A stretch of 64,000 bases of DNA. Origin: Burkholderia glumae LMG 2196 = ATCC 33617. GTDB taxonomy: Bacteria; Pseudomonadota; Gammaproteobacteria; Burkholderiales; Burkholderiaceae. This document shows, one piece after another, positions 8,401-18,578 of this stretch (its first letter is position 1; the number at the start of each line of letters is the position of its first letter). Made by a program: the position numbers and the translations under genes. Where the stretch lies: NCBI RefSeq assembly GCF_000960995.1, contig NZ_CP009434.1, forward strand, positions 2,232,001 to 2,296,000, in the 5' to 3' direction. The notes below the pieces were generated by a model. That model was not told where the DNA came from and did not search any database. It saw nothing but the letters and a program-made list of their open reading frames with translations.

Positions 8401-8468
8401 ACTGCGCGATATGCGTGCGCGGTTGCGGCTAAGGTGGCGGCATCGATCGCATACCCTGGGAGGTGTCC

Positions 8469-9172
<704 letters not shown>

Positions 9173-9176
<4 letters not shown>

Positions 9177-10570
9177 GCGTCTGGGTGCTCGCCTTCCGCA
9201 ACCTGTTGCGCAACCGCCGCCGCTCGTCCACCACGCTGCTGGCGATGATCGTCGGCCTGACCGCGATCCTGCTGTTCGGCGGCTATGCGCGCAACATCAA
9301 TTACGGCCTCCAGACCAGCTACGTGCGCCAGGGCGGCCATCTGCAGATCCAGCACCGCGACTATTTCCTGTACGGCAGCGGCGACCCTGTCTCCTACGGG
9401 ATCGACGACTACCGGAAGGTCATGGATACCGTGCGCGGCGATCCCGAGCTGGCGCGCGAGGTGACGGTGGTGACGCCGGTGCTGACCGTCAACGGCATCG
9501 CCGGCAACTTCGCGGCGGGCGTCTCGCGCACCGTCTCGGGCAGCGGGATCGTGGTGGCCGACCAGAACCGGATGCGCCAGTGGAACGACTATGGTTTCGC
9601 CGATCGCGCGACACCCCTCGCGCTGACCGGCAGCGCCGCGAATGCCGTGGTGATCGGCACCGGCGTCGCGCGCGTGCTGCGCCTGTGCGACGCGCTGCGG
9701 GTACCCGCATGCCGCGATCCGGTGCCGGCCGCCCCGGCCGGCACGTCGGAACTGCCTGCCGACATCGCCTCGCTGTCGCAGGCCGAGGCCGCCGCGAAGC
9801 CCAAGCACGGCGGCGGGCCCGCCCGCCTCGAACTGCTGACCTCGAATGCGTACGGCGCGCCGAACGTCGCCGATCTGTCGGTGATCGCGGCGCAGAAGCA
9901 AGGCGTCAAGCAGATCGACGACATGTTCGTGCAGATGCGTCTTGCGCAGGCGCAGCAGCTCGTCTACGGCAGCGGCCCGAGTGCGAAGGTGACGTCCATC
10001 GTCGTGCAGCTGAAGCACACGGCCGATCTGCCGGCCGCGCGCGCGCGCATCCAGACGCTGCTGCGCACCCGGCTCGCGGGCGAGCCGCTCGAGGTGCTCG
10101 GCTTCGCGACGCTGAATCCGCAGTACGGGCAGGTCACCGGTATGTTCGGCGCGATCTTCGGCTTCATCGCCATCTTGATCGCCACGATCGTGCTGTTCAC
10201 GGTCGGCAACACGATGAACATGGCCGTGATGGAGCGCACCCACGAGATCGGCACGCTGCGCGCACTCGGTCTGCGCGACGCCGGCATTCGCCGGCTGTTC
10301 GTCTGCGAAGGGTGCCTGCTCGGCATCTGCGGCGCCGCCGCGGGCACCGTGCTCGCACTCGCGGCGGGAGTCGCGATCAACCGCGCCGGCCTGCACTGGA
10401 CGCCGCCCGGGCAGACCGATCCGGTCGCCCTGTCGGTACGCGTATGGGGCGAGTTCGGGATGATCGCGCGCTACGCACTCGGCGTGACGGTGGTGGCGAC
10501 GCTCTCGGCCTGGCTGCCCGCGCACCGTGCCGCCCGCCTGCCGATCGTCGAGGCCTTGCGCTTCGCCTGA
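9173..10570 (+). CDS. ABC transporter permease, FtsX/MacB_PCD type
   Basis: The 465-aa protein has one N-terminal membrane helix (LLAMIVGLTAILLFGGYA), a large periplasmic domain (about residues 45-310), and three C-terminal membrane segments typical of FtsX permeases, including GNTMNMAVMERTHEIGTLRALGL, the hallmark region. LolC/E and MacB share this architecture and act mechanically on periplasmic cargo rather than through a pore. It pairs with the preceding ATPase. The periplasmic domain is larger than in simple FtsX proteins and gives no clue to cargo. Confidence 0.9.
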
Positions 10571-10585
10571 CCTGGAGCCTTCAAC

Positions 10586-11371
10586 ATGACATTCCCGATC
10601 CGGATCATGCGCGCCGCCGCGCTGCTGCTCGCGCTCGCCGCCAGCGCGGCCGCGGCGAGCGGCCCGTCGGCGCAGCAGCTGCTCGCCCAAAGCGACGCGG
10701 TGCGCAACCCCGACAAGCCATTCGGCCTGACGACGACGCTGCTCGAATTTCGCAACGGACAGCAGACGGACGCCGAGGTGCTGAAGATCTACTCCAAGGC
10801 CGATCCGGCAAGCGGCCAGTTCCGCACGCTGGTGCAGTTCGTCGCCCCGGCCCGCGACGCCAACAAGCTGATGCTGAAGAACGGCAACGATCTGTGGTTC
10901 TACGATCCGTCGAGCCAGGCAAGCGTCCGGATCTCACCGCAGCAGCGCCTGCTCGGCCAGGCCGCCAACGGAGACGTGGTGACCGTCAACTGGGCGAACG
11001 ACTACGACGCGTCGCTCGCAGGCGAGGAGAATGTGCTGGACGGCGAGCACCAGACCCGGTCCTGCTACCGGCTGCACCTGACGGCACGCTCGCCGGATGT
11101 CACCTACCATGCGATCGACCTGTGGATCGCCAGCGACACGAAGCGGCCGGTCAAGGCGCGCTTCTTCGCGGCCAGCGGCAGCGTGCTGAAAATCGCGTAC
11201 TACCGGCACTACCAGGAGCAACTGGGCGCGGCGCGGCCGACGGAAACCGTCATCATCGACGGGCTCGATCCGGGCTGGGTCACGGTGATGCGCTATGCCG
11301 ACTACGCGTGGCGCGACATTCCGGATGCGTGGCTGCAGCGCGCGTACCTGTCCCGCTTCAAGGCCGACTAG
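10586..11371 (+). CDS. LolA-like periplasmic outer-membrane lipoprotein-sorting family protein
   Basis: This 261-aa protein starts with a signal peptide (hydrophobic core AAALLLALAASAAAAS, cleavage near residue 24). The mature part has the half-barrel pattern of the LolA/LolB-like sorting family (TDAEVLKIYSKAD, LVQFVAPARDANKLMLKNGNDLWFYDP, RISPQQRLLGQAANGDVV). These proteins carry lipidated cargo through the periplasm. It lies 15 bp downstream of the permease and 3 bp before the barrel gene, so the operon encodes inner-membrane, periplasmic and outer-membrane steps. Housekeeping LolA is usually shorter, so this is likely a specialised carrier. Confidence 0.8.
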   Translation: MTFPIRIMRAAALLLALAASAAAASGPSAQQLLAQSDAVRNPDKPFGLTTTLLEFRNGQQTDAEVLKIYSKADPASGQFRTLVQFVAPARDANKLMLKNGNDLWFYDPSSQASVRISPQQRLLGQAANGDVVTVNWANDYDASLAGEENVLDGEHQTRSCYRLHLTARSPDVTYHAIDLWIASDTKRPVKARFFAASGSVLKIAYYRHYQEQLGAARPTETVIIDGLDPGWVTVMRYADYAWRDIPDAWLQRAYLSRFKAD

Positions 11372-11374
11372 ACG

Positions 11375-12637
11375 ATGGCACGATCCCGGCTCGCGGCGCT
11401 CGTCTGCGCGGCTGGCTTCGCAGCCGCGCAGGCCGCGCTGGCGGCCGACGACGCCGACAGCGACGCGCTGCGGCTCGCCGATGCGGCAACCGCACCGCCC
11501 ATGACGCCAAGCAACTGGCACGGTACGTTCGAGGCCGCCGCCGCGAACTACACGGCAGCGAGCCAGGCCGGGCCGGTGACGCTCAACGACAACGCGCGCG
11601 TGTCGAACACGCTGTCGTACGACCGCACCTCCGGCAACTGGCGGGCGATCGTGTCGAATCGCGTCGATGCGGGATGGCGCGCGGGCACCTCGCAGTACAA
11701 CGCCGTGGACACGCTGAAGCAGGCCTACGTGAGCTGGCAGGCGGGTCCGAGCGCGATCATCGATGTCGGCCGCGTGAACCTGCGCGAAGGCGTCGCGTCG
11801 GGCTTCAATCCCACGGACTTCTTCAAGGCCGGCGCGCTACGCTCGGTCGTGTCGATCGACCCCGAGAGCCTGCGCGAGAACCGGCTCGGCAGCGTGATGG
11901 CGCGCGGGCAACTGCTGTGGAGCGGCGGCTCGATGACTGCCCTGGTGGCGCCGCGGCTCGCGACGCGGCCCAGCCAGGCCAGCTTCAACCCCGATCTCGG
12001 TGCAACCAACGCGCGCACCCGCTACATGCTGAGTGGGTCGCAACGGCTGTTCGGCAGCTTCTCGCCGCAATGGCTGCTGTACGGCGGAGAAGGCATCGCA
12101 CCTCAATTGGGCGTCAACGCCACCACGCTATTCGGCGACGCGACGGTCGGATTCCTCGAATATGCGATCGGCCGCGGCAGCGCGGTCGAGGATTTCGCAG
12201 CGGCCGCGCCATCCTGGACCTCGAAGCTGGCAACCGGCGTCACCCATACCTTCGCGAACAAACTGTCACTGACGCTCGAGTACGACTACGACGGCGCCAG
12301 CGCGAGCGCTGCCGCATGGCGCGTGCTGCAGCGCGACCCGGCGCAATACTGGCGCTATCGTGACGCGGCGAGCCTGGCGCAGGAGCTGATGACGCGCCGC
12401 TCGTTGTTCGCCTATGCATCGATGCCCGACGTGTTCGTCGAGCATCTGGACCTGACGGCGATGGCACGCTACAACCTCGACGACCACAGCTACTTCATGT
12501 GGCTCGAAGGGCGCTATCACTGGCCGCGTACCGATTTCGCCGTGCAATGGCAAAGCAGTCACGGCTCGCAGCACAGCGTGTATGGCGCACAGGCGCAAGG
12601 CGAGATCGTGCAGGCGATCGCGACGTTCTTCTTTTGA
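11375..12637 (+). CDS. Outer-membrane beta-barrel protein, porin-like
   Basis: A 420-aa protein with a signal peptide (AALVCAAGFAAAQAALAAD) and alternating polar/aromatic strands throughout, ending in a phenylalanine run (ATFFF) as expected of a BAM substrate. DVGRVNLREGVASGFNPTDFF recalls DUF1302/alginate-export-type barrels. It is the last gene of the export operon and could receive cargo from the LolA-like protein or form the outer-membrane port. I do not recognise a specific family with certainty. Confidence 0.7.
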   Translation: MARSRLAALVCAAGFAAAQAALAADDADSDALRLADAATAPPMTPSNWHGTFEAAAANYTAASQAGPVTLNDNARVSNTLSYDRTSGNWRAIVSNRVDAGWRAGTSQYNAVDTLKQAYVSWQAGPSAIIDVGRVNLREGVASGFNPTDFFKAGALRSVVSIDPESLRENRLGSVMARGQLLWSGGSMTALVAPRLATRPSQASFNPDLGATNARTRYMLSGSQRLFGSFSPQWLLYGGEGIAPQLGVNATTLFGDATVGFLEYAIGRGSAVEDFAAAAPSWTSKLATGVTHTFANKLSLTLEYDYDGASASAAAWRVLQRDPAQYWRYRDAASLAQELMTRRSLFAYASMPDVFVEHLDLTAMARYNLDDHSYFMWLEGRYHWPRTDFAVQWQSSHGSQHSVYGAQAQGEIVQAIATFFF

Positions 12638-12826
12638 ACAGGGAAGCGGCGGGCAGCCAGCCGTCGGCGCGCGTCGTGCGGGACGCGCCCGGCACGCTGC
12701 TGCGGACCGGCAAGGCGATGTGGTGTCCCGCGGCCTCGATCATGTGGGCCGGGGCGGCGGGAGCGCAAGGCGCGCGGGAATCGGAATGCAACCCGGCGGG
12801 CGCTCCCGCCGGCGGCTCGACCTCGC

Positions 12827-13360
12827 TCAGCGCGACTCGAGCGCGGAGCTGCCGTCCTCCACCGACACGCCGTTCGCATGACGGATGCAGCGCGTCAGCA
12901 CGTTGACCGCACGTCCGAGCGGCATACCGACCAGCCCGCCCCAAACCGCGAACGACAGGGCCGCGAAAGCGCCGGTGGCCGCCCACGGCCGCGAGGTCGC
13001 AATCGCGTAATGAATGAACGTTTCGGCAACGAACGTGAGCAGCAGCGTGACCAGCAGGCTGCCGTCGCCCGGCAGGCGCACCAGCATGCCTTCCGGCTCC
13101 GTCCTGAACCGCAGGTGCCAGCGACTCGCGTGGATCCATCCGCCTGCCGCGCCGCACGCGAGCATGGCGAGGCCTGCCATGTACGCATCGGCGCCGGCCC
13201 GCGGGAACAGGTGGTGGAGGCTCGACAGACCGAGGCCGACGAACACGGCCGGAAACAGGATCGGACGCCAAGGTCGGACTTCGCGCGCGAAGCAGCGCTT
13301 CACGCCGATATACACGAGCACGCAGAACAACACGTAAATGTAGGTAGGGAAATGTGGCAT
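12827..13360 (-). CDS. Small integral membrane protein (DUF6622-like), function unknown
   Basis: A 177-aa protein with about five hydrophobic segments, including YIYVLFCVLVYIGV, ILFPAVFVGLGL and TLLLTFVAETFIHYAIA. I do not know its function. The start at 13360 is preferred because AGGTG lies 7 nt upstream; an in-frame GTG exists at 13369. It is divergent from the histidine-kinase gene, with about 230 bp between them, and convergent with the barrel gene. Confidence 0.7.
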   Translation of the reverse strand: MPHFPTYIYVLFCVLVYIGVKRCFAREVRPWRPILFPAVFVGLGLSSLHHLFPRAGADAYMAGLAMLACGAAGGWIHASRWHLRFRTEPEGMLVRLPGDGSLLVTLLLTFVAETFIHYAIATSRPWAATGAFAALSFAVWGGLVGMPLGRAVNVLTRCIRHANGVSVEDGSSALESR

Positions 13361-13590
13361 GGAAAGCACCTATTCGGAAGCGCCGCAACGGGCGGAGATG
13401 CCAGCGACTATAGCGGCGGGCCGGACCACGCGCCGCGCTTTGCGATAAACGGTGGAAATCGAGCGACGAACGGCCCTCGGGTCCGCTGAACGTCCGCGGT
13501 CGCCGGCGCAGGCCTGTCACGGTCGACCGCCGATAGCAACGCCGTCGCGAATTGAGCTACCATCTGCGCAACCCGCCCCCGCTCGCTGCC

Positions 13591-14664
13591 ATGCCAAGCA
13601 AGCTGCTCGCCTTCCTGTCGTCGGAACCGCAAATCGGCCCCGTGCCTCGGGGCCGCTCGCTGCTGGGGCTGTTCTGTTTCAATTCGGCGATCGGACTGAT
13701 CTTCTGGGCGACGCGGCAACACGAGGCACTGTTACCGTACCTGATCGTCGCGAACGGCATCGGTTTCAGTGCGACGCTGCTCAGCGCAGGAATCGACAGG
13801 CTCGTGCGCGGCAAACTCGCCTTGGTGCCGAAGATTCTGATCGTCGCGCCCGCCAGCGTGTTCATCGGTTTCGAGGTCGCGGCCTCCACCACCGGGCACG
13901 TTCCGCACCTGATCGGGCATGCCGGCGTCAAGGTCTGGCTGGCCTACGGCTCGTCGTTCGTGGTCGCCGGCGCCGCCTGCGCGTTCGTCTCGGTGTTCGT
14001 ACAGGCCGCACGCATGCGCACGTCGCTCGAAACGCAGCGGCGCGAGGCCGCCGAGGCGCGCCAGGCCGAAACCGCCGCCCGGCTCGCCCTGCTGCAGGCC
14101 CAGATCGAGCCACATTTCCTGTTCAATACGCTGGCGAACGTGCAGAGCCTGATCGAGCGCGACCCCGCCCGCGCCACGACGATGCTCGACAGCCTGAACC
14201 GCTATCTGCGCGCAAGCCTCGGCCGCACGCGCAGGGCCATCGCCACGCTGGGCGAAGAACTGGAACTGGTCGAGGCGCTGCTGAAGATCGCGACGATCCG
14301 GCTGGGCCAGGAACGCCTGCGGTATGCGATCGCCGTGCCGGATGCACTGCGGGCCCTGCCCCTGTCGCCCCTGCTGCTGCAGCCTCTCGTCGAGAACGCC
14401 TTGCTGCACGGCATCGAGCCTTCCGTCGACGGTGGCGAGGTGAACATCCGCGGAACGCGCGACGGTGACCTGCTGGTGCTGAGCGTGAGCGACACCGGCG
14501 TGGGGCTCGGCAATGGCGGCACCAAGCTGCACGGCGGCGTGGGGCTCGCGAACGTTCGCGCGCGGATGATCAGCCTCTACGGCGAGCGCGGCCGCGTATC
14601 GGTTGGCACGAATGCCGACGCCAGACGCGGCGTGACCGCAACCTTGCAGATCCCGATTACCTGA
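13591..14664 (+). CDS. LytS/YehU-type sensor histidine kinase
   Basis: The 357-aa protein has about four N-terminal membrane helices (residues 20-150), a short coiled segment rich in Arg/Glu/Ala, and a His_kinase domain with QIEPHFLFNTL (phospho-acceptor His175), followed by PLVENALLHGIEP and DTGVGLGNGG in the HATPase part. This family phosphorylates LytTR-type regulators, exactly what the next gene encodes. The ATG at 13591 lacks a good ribosome site; an in-frame TTG at 13552 would add 13 residues. The signal sensed is unknown. Confidence 0.88.
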   Translation: MPSKLLAFLSSEPQIGPVPRGRSLLGLFCFNSAIGLIFWATRQHEALLPYLIVANGIGFSATLLSAGIDRLVRGKLALVPKILIVAPASVFIGFEVAASTTGHVPHLIGHAGVKVWLAYGSSFVVAGAACAFVSVFVQAARMRTSLETQRREAAEARQAETAARLALLQAQIEPHFLFNTLANVQSLIERDPARATTMLDSLNRYLRASLGRTRRAIATLGEELELVEALLKIATIRLGQERLRYAIAVPDALRALPLSPLLLQPLVENALLHGIEPSVDGGEVNIRGTRDGDLLVLSVSDTGVGLGNGGTKLHGGVGLANVRARMISLYGERGRVSVGTNADARRGVTATLQIPIT

Positions 14665-14665
14665 T

Positions 14666-15397
14666 ATGCCGACAGCACTGATCGCCGACGACGAACCGAA
14701 CCTGTCCGCCGAGCTCGCCGCGCGCCTCGGCACGCTGTGGCCCGAGCTGGAGATCGTCGGGATGCCGCGCAACGGCGTGGACGCGCTCGCGGAGCTGAAT
14801 GCGAAGCGCCCCGATTTCGCCTTCCTCGACATCCGGATGCCGGGTGTCGACGGGCTGAAAATCGCCAGCCTCGTGCCGCACATACACGTCGTCTTCGTGA
14901 CGTCCTACGACGAGTATGCGGTTCAGGCATTCGACCAGTCGGCAATCGACTATCTGCTGAAACCCGTCACCGACGACCGACTGCTGCGCTGCATCGTCAA
15001 GCTGCAGCGCGGCGGCCCTGCCCCCACCCACACCGCGCTGCTGACGAGCGTGCCGGAGCAGCGCGACGCCGCGCCCATCCGCTGGCTAACCGTTGGCCTA
15101 CGGGACACGACCCGGCTCGTCTCGGTGGACGAGGTGCTGTATTTCCAGGCGGCAGACAAATACACGGAGGTCGTGACTGCGAGCGAGCGTCACGTCATTC
15201 GCACGCCCCTCAAGGAAATGCTCCCGCGGCTCGACAGTGCGCGTTTTGCGCAAGTGCATCGCGGCGTGATCGTCGCCTATGCCGCGATCGACCATATCGA
15301 GCGAGACTTGCTTGGCCGCCAACGCATCCATTTGCGCGGCAGCGGCGACGTTTTGCCGGTCAGCCGCGCATGTGCGGGGCTTTTCAAACAGATGTGA
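14666..15397 (+). CDS. LytTR-family response regulator
   Basis: A 243-aa regulator with an N-terminal receiver domain (DDE at residues 8-10, phospho-acceptor Asp55 in FLDIRMPG, Lys in YLLKPV) and a C-terminal LytTR DNA-binding domain (VDEVLYFQAADKYTEVVT, FAQVHRGVIVAY, PVSRACAGLF). One base separates its ATG from the kinase stop, so the pair is co-translated. LytTR proteins bind direct repeats; the target here is unknown, but the 20-bp-spaced repeats at 8347-8400 are a candidate worth testing. Confidence 0.92.
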   Translation: MPTALIADDEPNLSAELAARLGTLWPELEIVGMPRNGVDALAELNAKRPDFAFLDIRMPGVDGLKIASLVPHIHVVFVTSYDEYAVQAFDQSAIDYLLKPVTDDRLLRCIVKLQRGGPAPTHTALLTSVPEQRDAAPIRWLTVGLRDTTRLVSVDEVLYFQAADKYTEVVTASERHVIRTPLKEMLPRLDSARFAQVHRGVIVAYAAIDHIERDLLGRQRIHLRGSGDVLPVSRACAGLFKQM

Positions 15398-15929
15398 ACA
15401 ATCGGGGCGTCAGGCAGGCTTTCTCGTCATTGAGGCTGCGCCATGTGCGCTCGACGAATTTTCGCGGCCACTTCCGGGCGGACAACTGCTGGATGAGGGT
15501 ACGAAAATTTACACCGCCGGGTTTACTTTTTTCTCGAGCAAACTACACTATGCGGTGTACGTCATCCGAAAGCCGCTGCGGATTCGGCTGAACCTGCTTT
15601 GCTGCCCGGCGTTGCGCTCTTGGGTCCCTGTCTGCGAGCTGCCACCCACGCGCCGCTCCCGCCTCGGCTTCGGTGCCGATGCGCCGTATGCGCTGCGCCA
15701 CGGTTTGCTGACGACGTCTTGCGCGCCCCGCCCTCACACTGGCCGACGGCCTGCTCAACACGCCATGCCTCCCCTGGAACGTCATGCCAAACGAGACCAT
15801 CGATGCCGTGCCTGCGTGGAAAGGTCTGCGGCTAGGCCGCCGCTGCCCCGGCAGTGCCACGCTATAGGTTCCAGGCAAGGGCTTGCGACGATACCTGGGC
15901 AGCCGAATCAACTCATAGGAGAGGCCCGG
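15398..15929. other. Long spacer with operator-like dyads, no gene called
   Basis: About 530 bp between the response regulator and the dehydrogenase, less GC-rich than its surroundings. A possible promoter (TTTACT at 15522-15527, TACACT at 15544-15549, 16-bp spacing) is flanked by inverted repeats at 15510-15559. The stretch 15600-15920 has no convincing frame and may hold coding remnants. Confidence 0.6.
15510..15559 (+). promoter_or_regulatory. Promoter flanked by TACACCGC / GCGGTGTA inverted repeats
   Basis: TACACCGC at 15510-15517 is repeated in inverse as GCGGTGTA at 15552-15559. The latter is also half of a tighter dyad, TACAC-N6-GTGTA (15544-15559), which overlaps the proposed -10. 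The arrangement resembles TetR-type operators. The promoter would point toward the dehydrogenase at 15930 with a long leader. Confidence 0.4.
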
Positions 15930-16832
15930 ATGTATGAAGTTCTTGATCAGCGGGGGCGCCGGGTCGTCATTACCGGCGCCAATAGCGGCACGGGCAGGGA
16001 GGCGGCCAGGCGATTGGCGGCGGCTGGTGCCGACCTCGTGATGGCGGTCCGCAGCGAGTCGAAGGGCGATGCTGCGCGTCGGGATTTGCAGGAGCAGTTT
16101 CCAGGCGCCTCGATTGAGGTTCGCATGATGGATCTCTCCAGCCTCGCGAGCGTGAGGGAGTTTGCCACCCAGTTGCTCGAGGAAGGGCGTCCCCTCGACC
16201 TGCTCGTGAACAACGCCGGCGTCATGATGCCTCCGAGGCGCGTACTGAGTTCCGACGGATTCGAGCTACAGTTTGCGACGAATTTCCTCGGTCACTTTGC
16301 ACTGACCAATCTTCTGTTGCCGCTCTTGCTCGAAGCGAAGTCGCCGCGCGTCACCACGATGACAAGCAGCGCCGCGATCGGAGCCAAAATCAATTTCGAC
16401 GATCTTCAAGGTGAAAGGTCGTACAAGCCCATGGCCGCGTATGCGCAGTCCAAGCTGGCCTGCCTGTTGCTGGCAAATCGATTGGCAGAAATTGCACACG
16501 AACGTCGCTGGCCCTTGCTCAGTACGAGCGCCCATCCGGGCCATGCGCGCACCAATCTACAGACAAGCGGCCCGAACCTGGGAACTGATTCAACCCGCAA
16601 GAGGCTATTGTTCAAGCTTGTACCGTCCATGAGCGTGGAGTGGGCCACTGATTCGCTCTTGCAAGCGGCGCTGGAGCCGACAGCCACGCAGGGCGCATTC
16701 TACGGCCCACGATTTCTGCTCATCGGGAACTCACATATTATCGAACAACCTCACTCCGCCAAGCGCGCGGATTCCATTCGGCTGTGGCACGTAGCGGAAA
16801 CATTGACTCAAACGAGGCCGCCGCCGGTGTGA
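15930..16832 (+). CDS. Short-chain dehydrogenase (retinol-dehydrogenase/WW-oxidoreductase-like)
   Basis: A 300-aa SDR with the cofactor motif TGANSGTGREAARRL near the N-terminus, NNAGVMMPP, catalytic Ser in MTSSAAIGA and YAQSK (Tyr/Lys), and the HPGHARTNL segment. The longer spacing between the catalytic Ser and the YxxxK motif places it with the extended-loop SDRs acting on diverse hydroxy/keto substrates. AGGAGAGG stands just before the start. Its base composition differs from the neighbours and a broken transposase lies directly downstream, so it was probably acquired. The substrate is unknown. Confidence 0.87.
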   Translation: MYEVLDQRGRRVVITGANSGTGREAARRLAAAGADLVMAVRSESKGDAARRDLQEQFPGASIEVRMMDLSSLASVREFATQLLEEGRPLDLLVNNAGVMMPPRRVLSSDGFELQFATNFLGHFALTNLLLPLLLEAKSPRVTTMTSSAAIGAKINFDDLQGERSYKPMAAYAQSKLACLLLANRLAEIAHERRWPLLSTSAHPGHARTNLQTSGPNLGTDSTRKRLLFKLVPSMSVEWATDSLLQAALEPTATQGAFYGPRFLLIGNSHIIEQPHSAKRADSIRLWHVAETLTQTRPPPV

Positions 16833-16949
16833 TGGACAGAAGTACGGACTTGATCTGACAGCAAGGCCTTGCCAAGCGGTGCGGTTGCCCGTTTTGATAG
16901 AGGTGCGAAGCTTCATCGAAGCAGCGCGCAAGGGCCAGGAACTGGCCCC

Positions 16950-17474
16950 GTGAGTAGTCTCGACCCACATGTCGTCCGCCACGAGATCGGTCTGCTGAAA
17001 CTGGCCATCGAGCCGGGCAGCGTGTCGAAAGCCTGCACGCTGTTCGACAATCGGCGCAAACCCAATCCCAAGAATCACGTCGATAAAGCGACGGAAATCG
17101 CCGTTCCGGCCTATGCCGTCGCGCAGCCCGCGCACGGGCAGGTTCGGGTCGGCAACGAATTCCGCCGGCGCTGGTTCGATCTGGCTGCGTCACGCGTTGT
17201 CGTCCTTCAAGCCGAGGCTCGTGGCGCTGGAGAAGCAGGCCGCTGCAAAAGGCATCGTGCTGAGCGGCGACGAGGTAGCCGCGCTGGAAAGAAGCACGAT
17301 TATCAGCGGTACCTGACTATGAACGAACTACAGGTCGATCTCGATGCCTGGCTGCCCTACTACAACGGCGAGCGTCCCCGTCAAGGTAAGCTTTGTGGCC
17401 GCACGGCTCTGCAAACGCTCATCGCGGGCAAGGAGGTATGGCGTGAAAAAGTGCGCCAGCTGAATCCGATCTGA
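16950..17474 (+). pseudogene. Decayed IS481-family transposase
   Basis: Three fragments of one transposase lie in order but in different frames. The N-terminal part (VRHEIGLLKLAIEPGSVSKAC, then RRKPNPKNHV and QPAHGQVRVGNEFRRR) is missing about 30 residues in the middle. The next frame holds WLRHALSSFKPRLVALEKQ with AAAKGIVLSGDEVAALER. The last frame holds LQVDLDAWLPYYNGERPRQG and the C-terminal KEVWREKVRQL. Nearly the whole DDE catalytic core between the second and third parts is gone. These blocks match the known order of IS481 transposases, so the element is dead through several deletions and frameshifts. GATCTGACA occurs both at 16854 and just after the end at 17469. Confidence 0.8.
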
Positions 17475-17585
17475 CAGTCACGCACCGTCGGAACGGGCAA
17501 CCGTCAGGTCCGGTCGCGAACTCTACGCCTAATCCGGCGGCTCCGCGCCGCTTTGCCTCTTCAGTGATCGCTTCGCCCTGATGCC

Positions 17586-18386
17586 TTAGCATTTAAGTGC
17601 TAACGTCGCCAAAAATGTCGGAAGGAAGTTGTCGATGACGAATCGAGGTTTCGGCTGTTCATCTTCGTAAAATCCTTTGAGCAAAAATCCGGCCTCAAGC
17701 TGCCCTCCAATCTGTTCGCTCAAGCTATGGCCGAACACCAGCGCTCCCTCGGCCCGCTTCAGAGCAAGCTCCGCTGGCGTCAGGTCGCGTACATCCGCGT
17801 AGGGAATTTTGAAGCGCGGCCGGATCAAGCCTTGCTCTGCCAACTCCGGATCTCGATCGGCAACGAACACGACCGGATTAAAGAAGCTGCTCAGCAATCG
17901 CCCGCCCCGCGCGCGCAGTACCCTGAAACACTCGTGCCACACTGGCCGCACGTCCGGAACATACAGGTTGGAGATCGGGTGAATGACGATGTCGAACGAT
18001 TCATCTTCAAAGTCGGACAGATCGCACATATCGCCTTGTGCGATATTCAAGGCCAGGCCGTCTCGGCGTGCGACCCATTCGTCCTGTGCGAGTTGCATGG
18101 CCGATGCGTCGAAGACAGTCACTTCGGCGCCAGCGGCCGCAAGAATGGGGGCTTGCTGACCACCAGCAGAAGCCAGACATAGAATTCGCTGTCCGCGGAC
18201 GTCGGTAAGCCAATCTGGCGGAAGGGGGCCGGGTGTCAAATGAACGCTCCAATCGCCGCGGCGAGCCGCGGCGATCACGTCGGCGCTGACGGGTTGGGAC
18301 CATTCACAGCGGCTTTTCGCCTGGCGATCCCACGCCATGCGGTTATGGTCGAAAATATTGAACTCGTGGATCGGCAAGTCGGGCAT
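17586..18386 (-). CDS. Class I SAM-dependent methyltransferase
   Basis: The 266-aa protein has a Rossmann-type core: ILCLASAGGQQAPILAAAG (motif I), VTVFDAS (acidic end of strand 2), IAQGDMCDLSDF and FDIVIHPISNLYVPDV. Its C-terminal half (FKIPYADVRDL, EQIGGQLEAGFLLKGFYED) is usual for small-molecule methyltransferases. AAGGAA lies 7 nt before the chosen ATG; an upstream in-frame ATG at 18443 would add 19 residues. It is flanked by two dead insertion elements and is less GC-rich than the genome background, so it is likely horizontally acquired. The acceptor molecule is unknown. Confidence 0.82.
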   Translation of the reverse strand: MPDLPIHEFNIFDHNRMAWDRQAKSRCEWSQPVSADVIAAARRGDWSVHLTPGPLPPDWLTDVRGQRILCLASAGGQQAPILAAAGAEVTVFDASAMQLAQDEWVARRDGLALNIAQGDMCDLSDFEDESFDIVIHPISNLYVPDVRPVWHECFRVLRARGGRLLSSFFNPVVFVADRDPELAEQGLIRPRFKIPYADVRDLTPAELALKRAEGALVFGHSLSEQIGGQLEAGFLLKGFYEDEQPKPRFVIDNFLPTFLATLALKC

Positions 18387-18578
18387 CGTGCTTTCCTTCG
18401 AATGGCTGGAGAAATTGCCCGTCGATACACGTGCCGCATGCACAATTCCGCGTCACCGGACTGCGGCGCCCTCTCGTGGAGCGGAGGCCGGGAGCAGAAT
18501 AATCGAAATGAATAAGCAATGCGGCTCGCGCATGAGGCAGCGAGTGGTCAAGATGCATGGCATCCAGGCATTACTCAT

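Larger units (their letters stand above)
8091..8468. other. Divergent intergenic region between the biosynthetic and export operons
   Basis: This 378-bp gap separates two divergently transcribed operons. It contains a perfect 14-bp palindrome at 8147-8160 and three copies of a 10-bp motif spaced exactly 20 bp apart at 8349-8398. An open frame from the ATG at 8221 has no convincing homology and would overlap the ABC gene, so I do not call it. No clear sigma-70 promoter was found, although CATAAC near 8102-8107 (reverse strand) could be a -10 for the leftward operon. Confidence 0.7.
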
